Origin: Streptomyces sp. SW4
GTDB lineage: Bacteria > Actinomycetota > Actinomycetes > Streptomycetales > Streptomycetaceae
Reading direction: 5' to 3'
Assembly (NCBI GenBank): GCA_003248315.1
Contig: QKWM01000004.1
Coordinates: 4,957,001 to 5,021,000 of the forward strand
Length of the DNA: 64,000 bases
The notes under the pieces: generated by a model
Seen by the model: only the letters and a program-made list of their open reading frames with translations
Databases searched by the model: none
What the model was told of the DNA's origin: nothing
Shown here: positions 17,001 to 27,964 of the stretch, piece by piece
Layout: every line of letters begins with the position of its first letter
Position numbering within the stretch: the first letter of the stretch is position 1
Made by a program: the position numbers and the translations under genes

Positions 17001-18434
17001 ATGTCGAAGACGTATCTGGAGCTGTCGCAGGACGGCGGGGGTGCGCACAAGTTCTACGAAGTGACCGTCGAAGGACAGGTCGTGACGGTGCGCTACGGAC
17101 GGATCGGCGCCGCCGGGCAGACACAGACCTCGACCTTCCCCACCGCCGAGAGGGCACAGGCCGCGGCCGCCAAGAAGATCGGCGAGAAGGTGCGCAAGGG
17201 ATACGCCCCCGCCGTTGAGGGGCAGCGCGCACCCCGCGCGGTGACCCGCCGTCAGGTCTCCTCCGCGCCCTCCACCGCCCGCGCGGTCGCCCCCGTGCTC
17301 TGGCGGTTCCGCACCGGCTCCGCCGCCTTCGGCATCCACATCGACGACGACCACTGCTGGGTGGGCAACCAGGCCGGCGACGTCTACACCCTGGCCCACG
17401 GCGGCGAGGTCCTCGCCCGCTACCAGCTGCCGGACGGCGTCAAGTGCCTGGTCGCCGACGACTTCTGGATCTACGCCGGCTGCGACGACGGCCGGGTGTA
17501 CGACCTGTCGTCCAAACTGCCCTTCGCCGCCTACGACATCGCCACCGACGTCGACATCTTCTGGCTGGACATCCACGAGGGCGTGCTGAACGTCGCGGAC
17601 CGCGACGGACGGCTCACCGTCATCGACCACGAGGACGAGCACCAGTGGGCGCGCGGCGGACGCGGCGAGCACGCCTGGATGGTGCGCGCCGACGACCGCG
17701 CCGTCTACCACGGGCACTCGCACGGAGTCACCGCCCACACCCCGGACGGGACCGCGGAGTTGTGGCACACCCGCACCCAGGGCGGCGTCCTCTTCGGCTG
17801 GCAGGAGGACGACGCGGTCTACGCCGGGACGGCCCACCAGGTCGTCCACCGGCTCTCCAAGGCCACCGGCGCCCTGGAGGCGACCTACCGCTGCGACAGC
17901 GCGGTGTACTCGTGCGCCACCTCGCCCGGCGGGCGGTACGTCTTCGCCGGTGACGCCGCCTCCTCCGTGTACTGCTTCGACCGGGACGGCACCCGCCTGT
18001 GGAAGCTCGGCACGGGCGGCGGCTCCGCGCTGTCCATGCAGTACCGCGACGAGCGGCTCTACCTGGTCACCACGGACGGCTCCCTGGTCTGCGTGGACGC
18101 GAGCGAGGCCGCCGTCGCGGCGGCCCAGCAGGGCTCGGTCCCGGTCGCCCGTGACGTCAAACTGGCCGCCACCCTGCCCACCTACGCGCCCGCCACGGCG
18201 GCCGGCGCCGTGACGACCGTGGCCACGGCACCCGCGGGCTCGGTGGTCGTCGAGTGCGTGCAGGAGGGCGGCCGCACCCGGGTCCACGTGGTGACCGAGG
18301 GCTACGACCGGTCGTGGAACGTCCAGTTCCCGCGGGCGATACGGGAACCGGGCGCACGGTACGTCGTCGACGCGGTGCACGCCGCGTCGGGCGGTTTCTA
18401 CCGGGTCCGCGGCGACATCCGCCGGCTGCAGTAG
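17001..18434 (+). CDS. WGR-domain protein with PQQ/WD40-like beta-propeller
   Basis: An intact 477-aa protein. Residues 1-75 form a WGR domain (KFYEVTVEGQVVTVRYGRIG), known from PARPs and MolR-like proteins as a nucleic-acid-binding module. From about residue 95 onward the chain is a series of short beta-propeller blades (HCWVGNQAGDVYTL, FWIYAGCDDGRVYDL, YVFAGDAASSVYCFD). No enzyme motif is visible and there is no signal peptide, so the protein should be cytoplasmic. The pairing suggests a DNA or RNA-end sensor on a protein-interaction scaffold, which is inference. Start ATG 17001 follows GGGAGAGG. Confidence 0.85.
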   Translation: MSKTYLELSQDGGGAHKFYEVTVEGQVVTVRYGRIGAAGQTQTSTFPTAERAQAAAAKKIGEKVRKGYAPAVEGQRAPRAVTRRQVSSAPSTARAVAPVLWRFRTGSAAFGIHIDDDHCWVGNQAGDVYTLAHGGEVLARYQLPDGVKCLVADDFWIYAGCDDGRVYDLSSKLPFAAYDIATDVDIFWLDIHEGVLNVADRDGRLTVIDHEDEHQWARGGRGEHAWMVRADDRAVYHGHSHGVTAHTPDGTAELWHTRTQGGVLFGWQEDDAVYAGTAHQVVHRLSKATGALEATYRCDSAVYSCATSPGGRYVFAGDAASSVYCFDRDGTRLWKLGTGGGSALSMQYRDERLYLVTTDGSLVCVDASEAAVAAAQQGSVPVARDVKLAATLPTYAPATAAGAVTTVATAPAGSVVVECVQEGGRTRVHVVTEGYDRSWNVQFPRAIREPGARYVVDAVHAASGGFYRVRGDIRRLQ

Positions 18435-18465
18435 GGCACGGCGCTCCGGCCGGCGGGCGCCCGGC

Positions 18466-18888
18466 TCAGGCGATCGACGCGCACATCACCGCGGACACCG
18501 CGAGGTTGCAGGACGCCGTCACCCACACCGCCGGGTGCGGCTCCTGCTCCACCAGCGTCGCGCCCAGCCGCCCCGGCGTGATCAGATCGAGCACCAGGAA
18601 CGCCACGGCCATCATCACCAGGCCCAGCACACCGAAGACGGCGGTGGACACCAGGCCCTTGCCGAAGTCGTCGTACGTCGTCCAGATCGAGGTGAACACG
18701 ATGGCGCCGACGCCGAGCAGCGCGGAGCTGAGCACCACGGCGGCGTTGCGGTTGCGCTCCTCCCAGATCTGCCGGCCGAGCTTGCCGGGCAGCAGCAGGT
18801 CGACCAGGACGATGCCGAGAACCAGCAGGACCAGGCCGAGGGCGCCGTACGCGGTGGTTCTGCCGAGTCCGTTGACGATGTCGCTCAT
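18466..18888 (-). CDS. DUF350 membrane protein
   Basis: A 140-aa integral membrane protein with two DUF350 repeats, giving four predicted helices (TTAYGALGLVLLVLGIVLVD, VVLSSALLGVGAIVFTSIW, and two more). Polar PGKLG and PGRLG segments recur after helices 1 and 3, showing the internal duplication. Function is unknown. ATG 18886-18888 is the start; the gene converges with the WGR gene. Confidence 0.88.
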   Translation of the reverse strand: MSDIVNGLGRTTAYGALGLVLLVLGIVLVDLLLPGKLGRQIWEERNRNAAVVLSSALLGVGAIVFTSIWTTYDDFGKGLVSTAVFGVLGLVMMAVAFLVLDLITPGRLGATLVEQEPHPAVWVTASCNLAVSAVMCASIA

Positions 18889-19049
18889 GGGATAGCCGGC
18901 TCCGTGTCGTTGGGGGAGACCGCGGTGATCGTGGTCAAGGCGCTGCAAAATGTAGCGCACGCGTTCGGCCGACCGGCCGCCGGAGCCGGGCGCGACAACG
19001 GGGGACGGGATCACCCGTCCCCCGGCGCCTGTCGCGTGCGGCCGTCCGG

Positions 19050-20566
19050 TCAGGCCGCCTTCTCGGGCTCCGGCCGGTCCGAGCCGCGCCCGCGGAGCAC
19101 GAGCCGCTTCAGCAGCGGCCAGGCCAGCAGCAGCACGATCACCGCGTACACCGTCACCGAGAACGGCGTGTCCACCAGCCCCGTCACGCTGCCGTCGCTG
19201 ATCTGCAGCGCCCGCCGCAACTGCTGTTCGGCGGCCGGGCCCAGGATGACGCCGATGACCGCGGGCAGCACCGGCAGCCCGTAGCGCCGCATGCCGAAGC
19301 CGACCAGGCCGATCACCAGCAGCGTCACCAGGTCGACGACCTCGCCGCCGACCGCGTAGGCGCCCACCGCCGCGAAGAACAGGATGCCCGCGTAGAGGTA
19401 GGGGCGCGGGATGCGCAGCAGCCGGGCCCACAGCGGGGCGAGCGGCAGGTTCAGCGCCAGCAGCAGCACCATGCCCACGAAGAGGGAGGCGATCAGCCCC
19501 CACACCAGCTCGGGTTCGCGTTCGAAGAGCAGCGGACCGGGCTGGATCCCGTACTGCTGGAAGGCGGCCAGCATCACGGCCGCGACCGCCGTCGTCGGCA
19601 GGCCCAGCGTCAGCATGGACACCAGCGTGCCCGCCGCCGAGGCCGACGCCGCCGACTCCGGTCCGGCCACGCCCTCGATGGCGCCCTTGCCCCACTCGTC
19701 CTTGTGCTTCGACAGGCGCTTCTCCGTCACGTACGACAGGAAGGTGGGGATCTCCGCGCCGCCCGCCGGGATCGCGCCGAACGGGAAACCGATGAACGGT
19801 CCGCGCAGCCACGACTTCCACGTCCGCCGCACATCGCTCCGGCCCAGCCACGGACGGCCCACCGGGATCGGCCGTCCCGGCCGGCGCCGCAGATGCGCCG
19901 CGACCCACAGGGCCTCGCCGATCGCGAACAGACCGACCGCGACGATCACCACGTCGATGCCGTCGGCGAGTTGCAGCGAGCCGAACGTCAGCCGCTGCTG
20001 CCCCGTCATCTGGTCCAGGCCCACCAGGCCGATGGTCAGGCCGATCAGCAGCGAGGCCATGCCCCTGATCCGCGACGAGCCCAGCACGGAGGTCACCGCG
20101 ATGAACGCCAGCACCATGATGGCGAAGTAGTCCGGTGCGCCGATGTCCACCGCCAGGTCGGCGACCGTCGGGCGAGCGCCACCAGCAGCACCGTGCCGAT
20201 CATGCCGCCGGCGAAGTGGCCGATGGCGGCGGCGGCCAGCGCCTGTGCGCCCCGGCCCGCCTTGGCCATCGGGTTGCCCTCCATCGCCGCGACCACAGCG
20301 GCGCTCTCACCGGGCGTGTTGAGCAGGATGGAGGTCGTCGATCCGCCGAACATGGCGCCGTAGTAGATGCCGGCGAACATGATGAACGCGGCGACCGGGT
20401 CGAGCCCGTACGTCACCGGCAGCAGCAGTGCCACCGCCATCGCCGGGCCGATGCCGGGCAGCACGCCGATCGCCGTGCCCAGCAGCACGCCGAGCGCGGC
20501 CCACAGCAGGTTGACCGGGGTCAGCGCCGTCTCGAAGCCGTTCAGCAGGGAGTCGAGGGCGTTCAT
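19050..20566 (-). CDS. tctA: tripartite tricarboxylate transporter, large permease TctA
   Basis: The large membrane subunit of a TTT-family carrier that imports tricarboxylates such as citrate with a periplasmic-type binding protein. The family signature GVLPGIGPAMAVALLLPVTY is near residue 40, with GGSTTSILLNTPGE following. One base is missing near 20165; corrected length is 505 aa with 10-12 helices, normal for TctA. Start ATG 20564-20566 lies 1 bp from the tctB stop. Order tctC-tctB-tctA on one strand, divergent from a CitAB-type two-component system, is the classical arrangement. Confidence 0.93.
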
Positions 20567-20567
20567 G

Positions 20568-21103
20568 TCACAGCACTCCCATCAGCGGACCGCCGGGCAG
20601 CGGCACCCCGAGAAGGTGGTCGAAGACGGCATAGGTCACCAGGGACAGCACCGCCGCGATCAGCGGGTCGCGGTCCACCCGGCGGCTGCCGAGCGCGTAG
20701 GCGGCGCCCCAGAACAGCAGTGCCCCGGCGACGGGAAGCCCAGCGGCTCGATCAGGACGGCCGCGCCGAGGAAGACGCCGGCGAGCAGCAGGACGGTGCG
20801 CCAGTCGGCGGGCTCGGAGAGGTCGACGTCCTCACCGCCCTCGGCCTCGCCCCGGCCGCCGCGCAGCACGTCCACGGCGAGCAGCGCGGCGACGAGCAGC
20901 AGCCCGGCGCCGACGACGACCGGCACGGTGCGCGGGCCGACGGGGCCGCGCTGGCCGATGTCCACCTCCATGGTGAGCGCGTCGGTCAGGACGAGCACGC
21001 CGAGCGCCAGCAGCAGGACGCACACGCCCAGTTCGGAATGGTCGCGCAGCCACGAGCGCCGCCCGGGCGCATCGGTGGCGGGCAGGTCGGTCCGTGCGGT
21101 CAC
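20568..21103 (-). CDS. tctB: tripartite tricarboxylate transporter, small permease TctB
   Basis: The four-helix small subunit of the TTT carrier. GTG 21101-21103 overlaps the tctC stop in GTGA, so translation is coupled. Hydrophobic helices include ELGVCVLLLALGVLVLTDA and VVVGAGLLLVAALLAVDVL, separated from a second pair by an acidic loop. A base is missing near 20738 (after LIEPLGFP). Corrected length is 178 aa, typical for TctB. Confidence 0.88.
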
Positions 21104-22080
21104 AGCCCCAGCTCCTTCAGTACCGACACCACGCGCTTGTCCTGCGCGTCCAGGAACGCGCCGAACTCCTCGCCGGTGAGGAAGGCGTCGTCCCAGCCGT
21201 TCTTCTTCAGCGACGCCTGCCACTCGGGCGAGTCGTGCAGCTTCTCGACGAGCCGGGTCAGCTTGTCGCGTTCGGCGTCGGACAGGCCGGGAGGGGCGAC
21301 GATGCCCCGCCAGTTGGTGAAGTCCACGTCGTACCCGGACTCCATGAGCGTGGGCGCGTCCAGCTCCTCCACCCGCTCCGGACCGGTCACCGCCAGCACC
21401 CGCAGCTCGCCGGCCTTGATCTGGTCCAGGTACTCGCCGACGCCGGAGACCCCGAAGGCCACCTTGCCGCCGAGGATGGAGGCGAGCAGCTCGCCACCGC
21501 CGTCGAACGGGATGTAGTTGACCTGCTTCGGCTGGATCCCGGCGGCCTGCGCCATGAGCATCGGCGCGAGATGGTCCGGCCCGCCGGGGAGGACCCGCCG
21601 CCCACCGGCAGCTTGCCCGGGTTCTTCTTCCAGGCGTCGATCAGCTCGCCGATGGTCCGGTAGGGCGAGTCCTTGGCGACCACGACGACGTCCTGCTCCT
21701 CGGTGAGCCGGGCGATCGGCGTGGTGTCGGCGAGCGTCCTGGGCGCGTGGTTGGAGCGGGCGGCACCCACCACACCGAGGCCCATGGACATGGCGAGCTT
21801 GCCGTTGCCGTGTTCGCTCACGAGCCGGCTCAGGCCGACCGTGCCGCCGGCGCCGGGCAGGTTGAACACCTCGATGTTGTGCGTGAGCCCGGCGTCCTCG
21901 GCGTTCTTCGCGGCCGTACGGGCCGTGATGTCGTAGCCGCCGCCGGGCGTGTTGGGACCATGAAGCGCAGGCCCGGGATCTGTGTGCCGGTGTCGGTGCC
22001 GTCGCCGGTCTTCAGCAACGGCGGCCCGACCAGCACGAGAAGGGCGGCCCCTAGCAGGGCGAGGGGGTGCGCAGGCGCAC
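21100..22080 (-). CDS. tctC: tripartite tricarboxylate transporter binding protein TctC
   Basis: The extracytoplasmic solute-binding subunit. GTG 22078-22080, eight bases after AGGTGG, gives VRLRTPLALLGAALLVLV, a signal or anchor helix. Family landmarks are MVPNTPGGGYDITAR near residue 40, EVFNLPGAGGTVGL, and VNYIPFDGGGELLASILGG. Three single-base losses (near 22062, 21955 and 21593, the latter two in C-runs) break the frame; corrected length is 327 aa. It leads the tctCBA operon. The exact tricarboxylate is not readable from sequence. Confidence 0.9.
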
Positions 22081-22333
22081 GAATGCCACCACCTGTCGTT
22101 GCGTCGATCGGTACGGGAAGCCCTGTGGGGGAGGGGGCGTGATGTGGGCCACATGGTGCCCGGGCCCCGGCGGCGTGTCTTCCTTCGGTAACCAACGGAG
22201 GTTGTGGTCATTGCGGTCACCGCCGGTCCGTGACCTTCGGCACCTCCCTTCACTTCGCCGCAGGTCGGCGCCATGATGGCGACCCGGTACACGGCGGCGC
22301 CCGCCGCCGGACCGCCAGGAGATCGAGTTCGCC

Positions 22334-23998
22334 GTGGTTCCCGCCTTCCGCCGCCAGACCCTCGCCGGGGAGATGCTGGTCCTCCAGCTCGCCATCGTCG
22401 TGGTCGTGCTGCTCGCGGTCGCCGCGGTCTCCCTCGCCCAGGCGAAGGCCACCTTCAACCGCGTCGAGGGCCGCCGGGTCACCGCCCTGGCCGAGCAGCT
22501 GGCCGCCACGCCCCTGGTCCGCAGCCAGTTGCAGCGGCCCGTCCCCGGAGAGGCGCTCGCCCCGCTGGTCAACGCGACGCAGACCCAGTCCGGGGTCACG
22601 ACGGTGGCCGTCGCCGACGCCGAGGGCCGGATCGTCAGCTCCACCGACCCCACGGCGATCGGCGGCCGGCTGCCGCCCGGCGACGGAGCCGTCGCGGGCC
22701 GCGGCTGGTCGGGGACGCTGACCGTGGACGGGCGCCGGGAGCTGGCGGCGCAGGTGCCGGTGCTCGGAGCCACCCGGGCGACCCTCGGGCGCCACCTGGG
22801 CACGGTGCTGGTCGGCGAGGAGGACCCGACCGTGTGGCAGCGTCTGAGCGGGGCCTCCTCGTACCTGCTGGCCTACCTCGGCATCGCCAGCGGGCTCGGC
22901 GTCGCCGGTTCCTGGCTGCTGGCGCGGCGCGTCAAACGGCAGACCCTCGGCCTGGAGCCGCGGGAGATAGCCGGGCTCGCCGAACACCGCGAGGCCATGC
23001 TCTACGGCATCGCCGAGGGCGTGGTCGCCCTCGACCCGCAGCACCGGCTCACCCTCGTCAACGAGATGGGCCGGCGCCTGCTCGACCTGCCCGAGGACTG
23101 CGTCGGGCAGAGCCTGGACGGTCTCGGCATCGACGGGCGCCTGCGCGACGTCCTCGTCGGCACCCGCACCGGGACGGGGCCCGCCCCGGACGGGGACGGC
23201 CGGCGCGACGAGGTCGTCGTCCGCCACGGCCGGGTCCTGGTCATGAACCGGATGACCGTCACCAAGGACGGCCGCCTCCTCGGCTCGGTCACCACCCTGC
23301 GCGACCGCACCGAACTCGCCCGCCTGGAGCGGGAGATCGGCGCCTTCCGCAGTACGACGGAGCTGCTGAGGGCGCAGGCCCACGAGTTCGCCAACCAGCT
23401 CCACACGATCTCCGGGCTGATCCAGATCGGCGAACAGGAGGAGGTCGTGCGCTACATCCGGGCGCTGAGCCGGCGCCGCCAGTCCCTGGATGTCACCCTC
23501 AGCCGCCGGGTCCGCGACACCGCCGTCGCCGCCCTGCTCACGGCGAAGTCCTCACTCGCCGCCGAGCGCCGCGTCGACCTCAGGGTCTCCGACCGCACGG
23601 CGCTGGACCGGCTCACCCCGGAGGACGCCGCCGACGTGGCGACCGTGGTCGGCAACCTGCTCGACAACGCCGTGGAGGCCGCCGCTTCGCAGCACGCCGG
23701 GGACGAGGCCTGGGTCGAGGTCGAGCTGCGCCAGGACGCCTCCAGCGTGGAGATCGTCGTCCGTGACTCCGGGCCCGGCGTGGCGCCCGAACTGGCCCGC
23801 GAGGTCTTCGCGCACGGCTTCACCACCAAGGCCGCCCGGGAGGGCGGGCGCGGCATCGGCCTGGCGCTGACCCGCCTGGTCTGCGAACGTCACGGCGGTG
23901 AGATATCGGTGACGAACACCCCCGACGGGGCGATGTTCACCGCACGCATGACCGTCAGCCACCTCGCCGACGCGGTGGCGGAAGGAGCGAGACGATGA
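22334..23998 (+). CDS. CitA/DcuS-like sensor histidine kinase
   Basis: An intact 554-aa membrane sensor. Two helices (LVLQLAIVVVVLLAVAAVSL near residue 20 and YLLAYLGIASGLGVAGSWLL near 180) flank an extracytoplasmic Cache-like domain of about 135 residues, the place where CitA binds citrate. A cytoplasmic PAS domain follows, then an H-box AHEFANQLHTISGLIQ and ATP-binding motifs N (NLLDNAVEAA), G1 (DSGPGV) and G2 (GGRGIGLAL). GTG 22334 is the start; AGGAG lies 12 bp upstream. Its stop overlaps the regulator start. Divergence from tctCBA suggests it controls tricarboxylate uptake. Confidence 0.92.
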   Translation: MVPAFRRQTLAGEMLVLQLAIVVVVLLAVAAVSLAQAKATFNRVEGRRVTALAEQLAATPLVRSQLQRPVPGEALAPLVNATQTQSGVTTVAVADAEGRIVSSTDPTAIGGRLPPGDGAVAGRGWSGTLTVDGRRELAAQVPVLGATRATLGRHLGTVLVGEEDPTVWQRLSGASSYLLAYLGIASGLGVAGSWLLARRVKRQTLGLEPREIAGLAEHREAMLYGIAEGVVALDPQHRLTLVNEMGRRLLDLPEDCVGQSLDGLGIDGRLRDVLVGTRTGTGPAPDGDGRRDEVVVRHGRVLVMNRMTVTKDGRLLGSVTTLRDRTELARLEREIGAFRSTTELLRAQAHEFANQLHTISGLIQIGEQEEVVRYIRALSRRRQSLDVTLSRRVRDTAVAALLTAKSSLAAERRVDLRVSDRTALDRLTPEDAADVATVVGNLLDNAVEAAASQHAGDEAWVEVELRQDASSVEIVVRDSGPGVAPELAREVFAHGFTTKAAREGGRGIGLALTRLVCERHGGEISVTNTPDGAMFTARMTVSHLADAVAEGARR

Positions 23999-24969
23999 GC
24001 GGCACGCAGGGGACGCGCGGTACGCGGGGCACGTCCGGCGCGTCCGGTGCATCCCGTAGGTCCGGAACATCCGGCATGTCCGGTGCCGGCGGGGGCCGTC
24101 GTGGGTCCGGCCCGGCCGGGACGATCGGCGTTCTGGTGGTCGACGACGACTTCATGGTGGCCCGGGTGCACCGCGCCTTCGTCGAGCGCGTCGAGCCCTT
24201 CCACGTCGTCGGCGTCGCCAGCACCGGCGAGGAGGCCGTCGCGGCCGTCGACGCGCTCCGGCCCGACCTGGTCCTGCTCGACCTGTACCTGCCGGACCTG
24301 TTCGGGCTCGACGTCATTCCCCGGCTGCGCACCGCCGGGCACGACTGCGACGTCATGGTGATCAGCGCGGCCCGCGAGGCGGACACCGTGCGCGGCGCCG
24401 TGCGGCACGGTGTCGTCGACTACCTCCTCAAGCCGTTCGAGTTCGAGGACCTCCAAACCCGCCTGGAGCGGTACGCCGTCCAGCGCGGGCGCCTGCGGGA
24501 GGCGGTCGTCCGCAGCCAGGCCGACGTGGACCGCGTCCTGGCGGGCGCGGCGGCGCCGGCGGCGGTCCCGGCGCTGCCCAAGGGCATGAGCGTGGAGACG
24601 GCCGAGCTGATCGAACGGACGCTGCGGGCCGCCGAGGACACCCTGTCCGCCAGCGAGTGCGCCGCCCTGACCGGCGTCTCCCGGGTCAGCGCCCGCCGCT
24701 ACCTGGAGTACTTCCACACCGTCGGCACTGCCGAGGTCTCCCTGCGCTACGGGGTCGCCGGCCGCCCCGAGCGCCGCTACCGCCACCGTGACCCGGACCC
24801 CGGCCCCGTGCCCCCGCCCGCCCCCGACTCCGCTCCGGACCCCACGGCGCGGCCCGCCGCCGACGCTTCTGCCGGCCTCCCCGCGCGGCCCGCCGCCGAC
24901 GCCACCGCCCCGGTCCTCGGGGCAGTGCCCCGCCCCGCCCGCGGCCCGGCGGCCCGCGCCCACCGCTAG
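23995..24969 (+). CDS. CitB/DcuR-like response regulator
   Basis: A 324-aa regulator whose ATG overlaps the kinase stop by ATGA. An unusual N-terminal ~40 residues of Gly/Thr/Ser repeats (GTRGTRGTSGASGASR) precede the receiver domain. The receiver has acidic VVDDDF, phospho-acceptor Asp in LVLLDLYLPD, and the conserved Lys in LLKPFEFED. The C-terminal HTH (LSASECAALTGVSRVSARRYLEYF) is of the CitB type. A Pro/Ala-rich tail of ~70 residues follows. It probably activates tctCBA. Confidence 0.92.
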   Translation: MSGTQGTRGTRGTSGASGASRRSGTSGMSGAGGGRRGSGPAGTIGVLVVDDDFMVARVHRAFVERVEPFHVVGVASTGEEAVAAVDALRPDLVLLDLYLPDLFGLDVIPRLRTAGHDCDVMVISAAREADTVRGAVRHGVVDYLLKPFEFEDLQTRLERYAVQRGRLREAVVRSQADVDRVLAGAAAPAAVPALPKGMSVETAELIERTLRAAEDTLSASECAALTGVSRVSARRYLEYFHTVGTAEVSLRYGVAGRPERRYRHRDPDPGPVPPPAPDSAPDPTARPAADASAGLPARPAADATAPVLGAVPRPARGPAARAHR

Positions 24970-25057
24970 GGGGTGTCCGCGAAGCAGCGCCTGCCCCGCG
25001 ACGCCTGGCACGCACTCTCGCCGGACCCGTCCGGCCCCGGCACCGCGGCCGGACGGA

Positions 25058-27964
25058 TCACCGGTGCCGGCGTGGCAGGCCGGACAGGGCGCGGGCAGGC
25101 CCGCCCGGTCCGTGCCCAGCTTCCGGTAGACCGAGGACAGCAGCTGCCGCACGCCCTGCTCCGTGAGGCCCAGTTCCTTGGCGACCACGGCGACCGGCTC
25201 GCCCTGGGCCGTCAGCTCGGCGGCCCGGCGCTCGCGCGTGGTCAGCGCCTCCGTCCGCGCGTACCGCAGCGGCAGCGGACGCAGCCCGGCCGCGGACAGC
25301 TCCGCCCGGGCCCGCGCCGCCAGCCCCTCCGCACCGCAGTGCACGGCCCGCTCCAGCCCCTGGTAGAGCCGGTCGGCGGCCTCCGGCACCCGGCCGCCGC
25401 GGGCCAGGGCCGCGCCGTGCCCGACCAGCGCCCGGGCCAGTTCGTACGACGCCGGGGACCGCTCCAGTTCCTCGACCGCCTCCGCGTACCTCTCCAGCGC
25501 CGCCGCCCCGCCGGTCGCCTCGGCCTCCGCGTGCAGGGCCTGGCCGATCACGGAGGCGGCGCCGAAGTCCCGGGCCCGCGCCACCGCGTCCCGGGCCAGC
25601 CGCACCGCCCGGCCGGGGTCGGTGGGGGCCAGGGCGGAGGCCAGGTGCAGCTGCCAGGGGCACCAGGCGGGGTTGCGCCAGCCGCGCTCGTCGAGCCGCT
25701 CGCCGACCTCGGTGAGCTGCCGCTCGGCCGCGCGGTGCCGGCCCTCGGCCAGCAGCAGCTCGGCGTGGACCGTACGCGGATCGGGGTAGATGACGGCGTT
25801 CGGGACGGTCTCGCCGTAACGGTAGGTGTCGGCGATCCGGCGTGCGGCGGCGGTCCGGCCACGGGCCAGCAGCGTCTGGACGAGGATGCCCACGGCGAAC
25901 CACTGGGCGGGCACCGCCCCCTCCACCCGCTCGGCGATCCGCAGCCCCTCCCGGGCCAGCACCTCGGCCTCCGCCAGACAGCCCCTCCGGTAGCGGATGT
26001 AGCCGAACAGGGCGTGGCCCAGGGCCAGATGCGAGCCGCGCCAGCCCTTCGCCTCGCACTCGGCGATGCCCCGGGCGAACAGCTCCTCGGCCCGCCCCGG
26101 CTGGTCGGCGTACATGAACACCAGGGCGACCGAGACCGGCACCTCGAAGCCGCGGTTGTCGCCGGTCCAGCTCAGGCCGCCGCGCAGGGCGTCCTCGGCG
26201 TGCCCGAGCGCGGTACGCCGCGGCTCGCCCCGCACCAGGGCGTCCCAGGCCCGCAGCCCCAGGATGTACCGCTCCTCCAGGCCGCGGCCGGGCAGCCGGG
26301 CGGCCAGCCGGGCCAGCCGGCGGGAGCGCGCCGGCGAGTCCGGCTCGTCGGTGCGGAACGCGCTCCACACGAAGTGGTCGGCGCGCATCCGCAGCCGGAT
26401 ACGGGGGTTCGGGCTGCGCCGCGCCTCCTCGGCGGCCACCAGGGCCGCCTGCGCCATCTGGTCGGTGTGGGCCAGGGCCTGGGTGAGCCGGTAGACGATG
26501 GAGGCCCGCAGACCGGGCTCGACGTCCGGTTCCGCGAGGGCCTCCCGCAGGTGACTGACCGTGGCCGCGGGGTCGATCAGGAAGGTGGCGCCGGCCAGTT
26601 CGTGGAGCAGCGCGGCGCGGTCCTGGGGCGGCGGCGGCTCCTGGAGGGCCCGGGACAGCACCCGCCGGGCGGCCTCGGGAGCCCCCGAACGCAGATACTC
26701 GCGGGCGGCCTCCCGTAAGCAGGCGACCGCCGACGGCCGTCCCTCGCAGGGGACCTCCAGCAGGTGCCGGGCCGCGGCCGTGGGGCCGAGCCCGGCGGCC
26801 CGGACGGCCTCCGCCGCCGCGTTGTGCAGTCCGACCCGCAGGGCGGGCGGGATGGACCGGTAGACGGTCGTGGCGATCAGCGGATGCACGAACTCCAGCC
26901 CGCCACCGGGTCCGGGGCGTCCGCCAGGATCCGGGCCGCGCGCAGCCGTTCGGCGGCCTCCGCCGCCTCCTCGCTGCCGATCACCGCGATCGTGGCGGCC
27001 AGGTCCGGTGCGACGGACGTGCCGAGCACCGCGGCGGCCCACGCGAAGCGGACCGTGGACGTGCCCAGCCGGTGCAGCCGGTCCAGCAGCCCCGGGCCCT
27101 TCACCGCCGTGGCCAGGCTCCGCATCCGGGGCAGTTCGTCCCGGGTGCCGCGCAGCCGGTCCTCGGCGAGCCGGATGGCGAGTTCCACCGTCTCGAAGGG
27201 GCTGCCGCCGGTGACCGTCCAGCACTCCGCGCAGAACCCGTCCTCGGCCGTCTCGCCGACCTCGTCCCGGACGATCCGTGCCACACCGGCCTCCGAGAGC
27301 GGCCCCAGGGCGAACGGCCGGTCCCCCGGCGGGCGGCGAGGGCCCGGAAGGCGTCGGCGTCCGGCGGCAGTTCGTCGGGCCGGTAGGCGGCGACGACGAG
27401 CAGCGGCAGGTCCTCGGTGCGCGGGGCGAACGAGGTGAGCCAGCCCAGGGACTCGACGTCGGCCCAGTGCAGGTCGTCCAGGAGCAGCACGACGGGCGCC
27501 CGGCGCACGGTCAGCCGGGTCATCACCCAGTCCAGGCCGTCGCGCACCCCGGTCGGATCCGGGCTCCGGGCGGCGCCGGCGGCCTCCAGGCCGAGGGCGG
27601 TGGCGACGATGTCGTACCAACTGCCCAGGAAGGCCCGGCGCTCCGGTTCGTCCATGGCGGCCAGGGTGGGCTGCAGGAGCTGGCGTACCACGCGGAACGC
27701 CAGCTCCTGCTCGTTCTCGCCGCCGGTGCCCGACAGCACCGTGCATCCCCGCGCCACGGCCCGGGCGCGGGCCTCCGCCAGCAGCGTGGTCTTGCCCAGC
27801 CCGGCCGACCCGGTGAAGACCAGCAGCCCGCCCCGGCGGGCCCGGGGAACTCCGTCCCCCGTGTCGCACAGCCGCGCCAAGGCCTCGTCGACCGCCTCGA
27901 GTTCACGACGGCGCTCCAGCAACGGCCGTCGCCCCGTGCTCGGTTGCCGCAGCCCATTCGCCAT
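25058..27964 (-). CDS. LAL-type LuxR family ATP-dependent regulator
   Basis: A large regulator of the MalT-like LAL group. ATG 27962-27964 (MANGLRQPSTG) follows AGGAAG. Near the N-terminus are Walker A (GSAGLGKTT) and Walker B (VVLLLDDLHWADVES), then ~600 residues of helical repeats, then a LuxR HTH (LTTRERRAAELTAQGE..VAKELGLTEQGVRQLLSSVYRKLG). Three single-base losses are inferred (near 27345, 26905 and 25062); the corrected length is 969 aa. The last break makes the C-terminus uncertain, with 24966 as an alternative end. It lies 247 bp downstream of the P450-terpene synthase frame on the same strand and could be its regulator. Confidence 0.85.

Noticed and set aside
22081..22333. Operator search between tctC and the sensor kinase
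   Set aside because: Short repeats such as GGTCATTGCGGTCACC look suggestive but are not properly symmetrical; no confident regulator site could be named.
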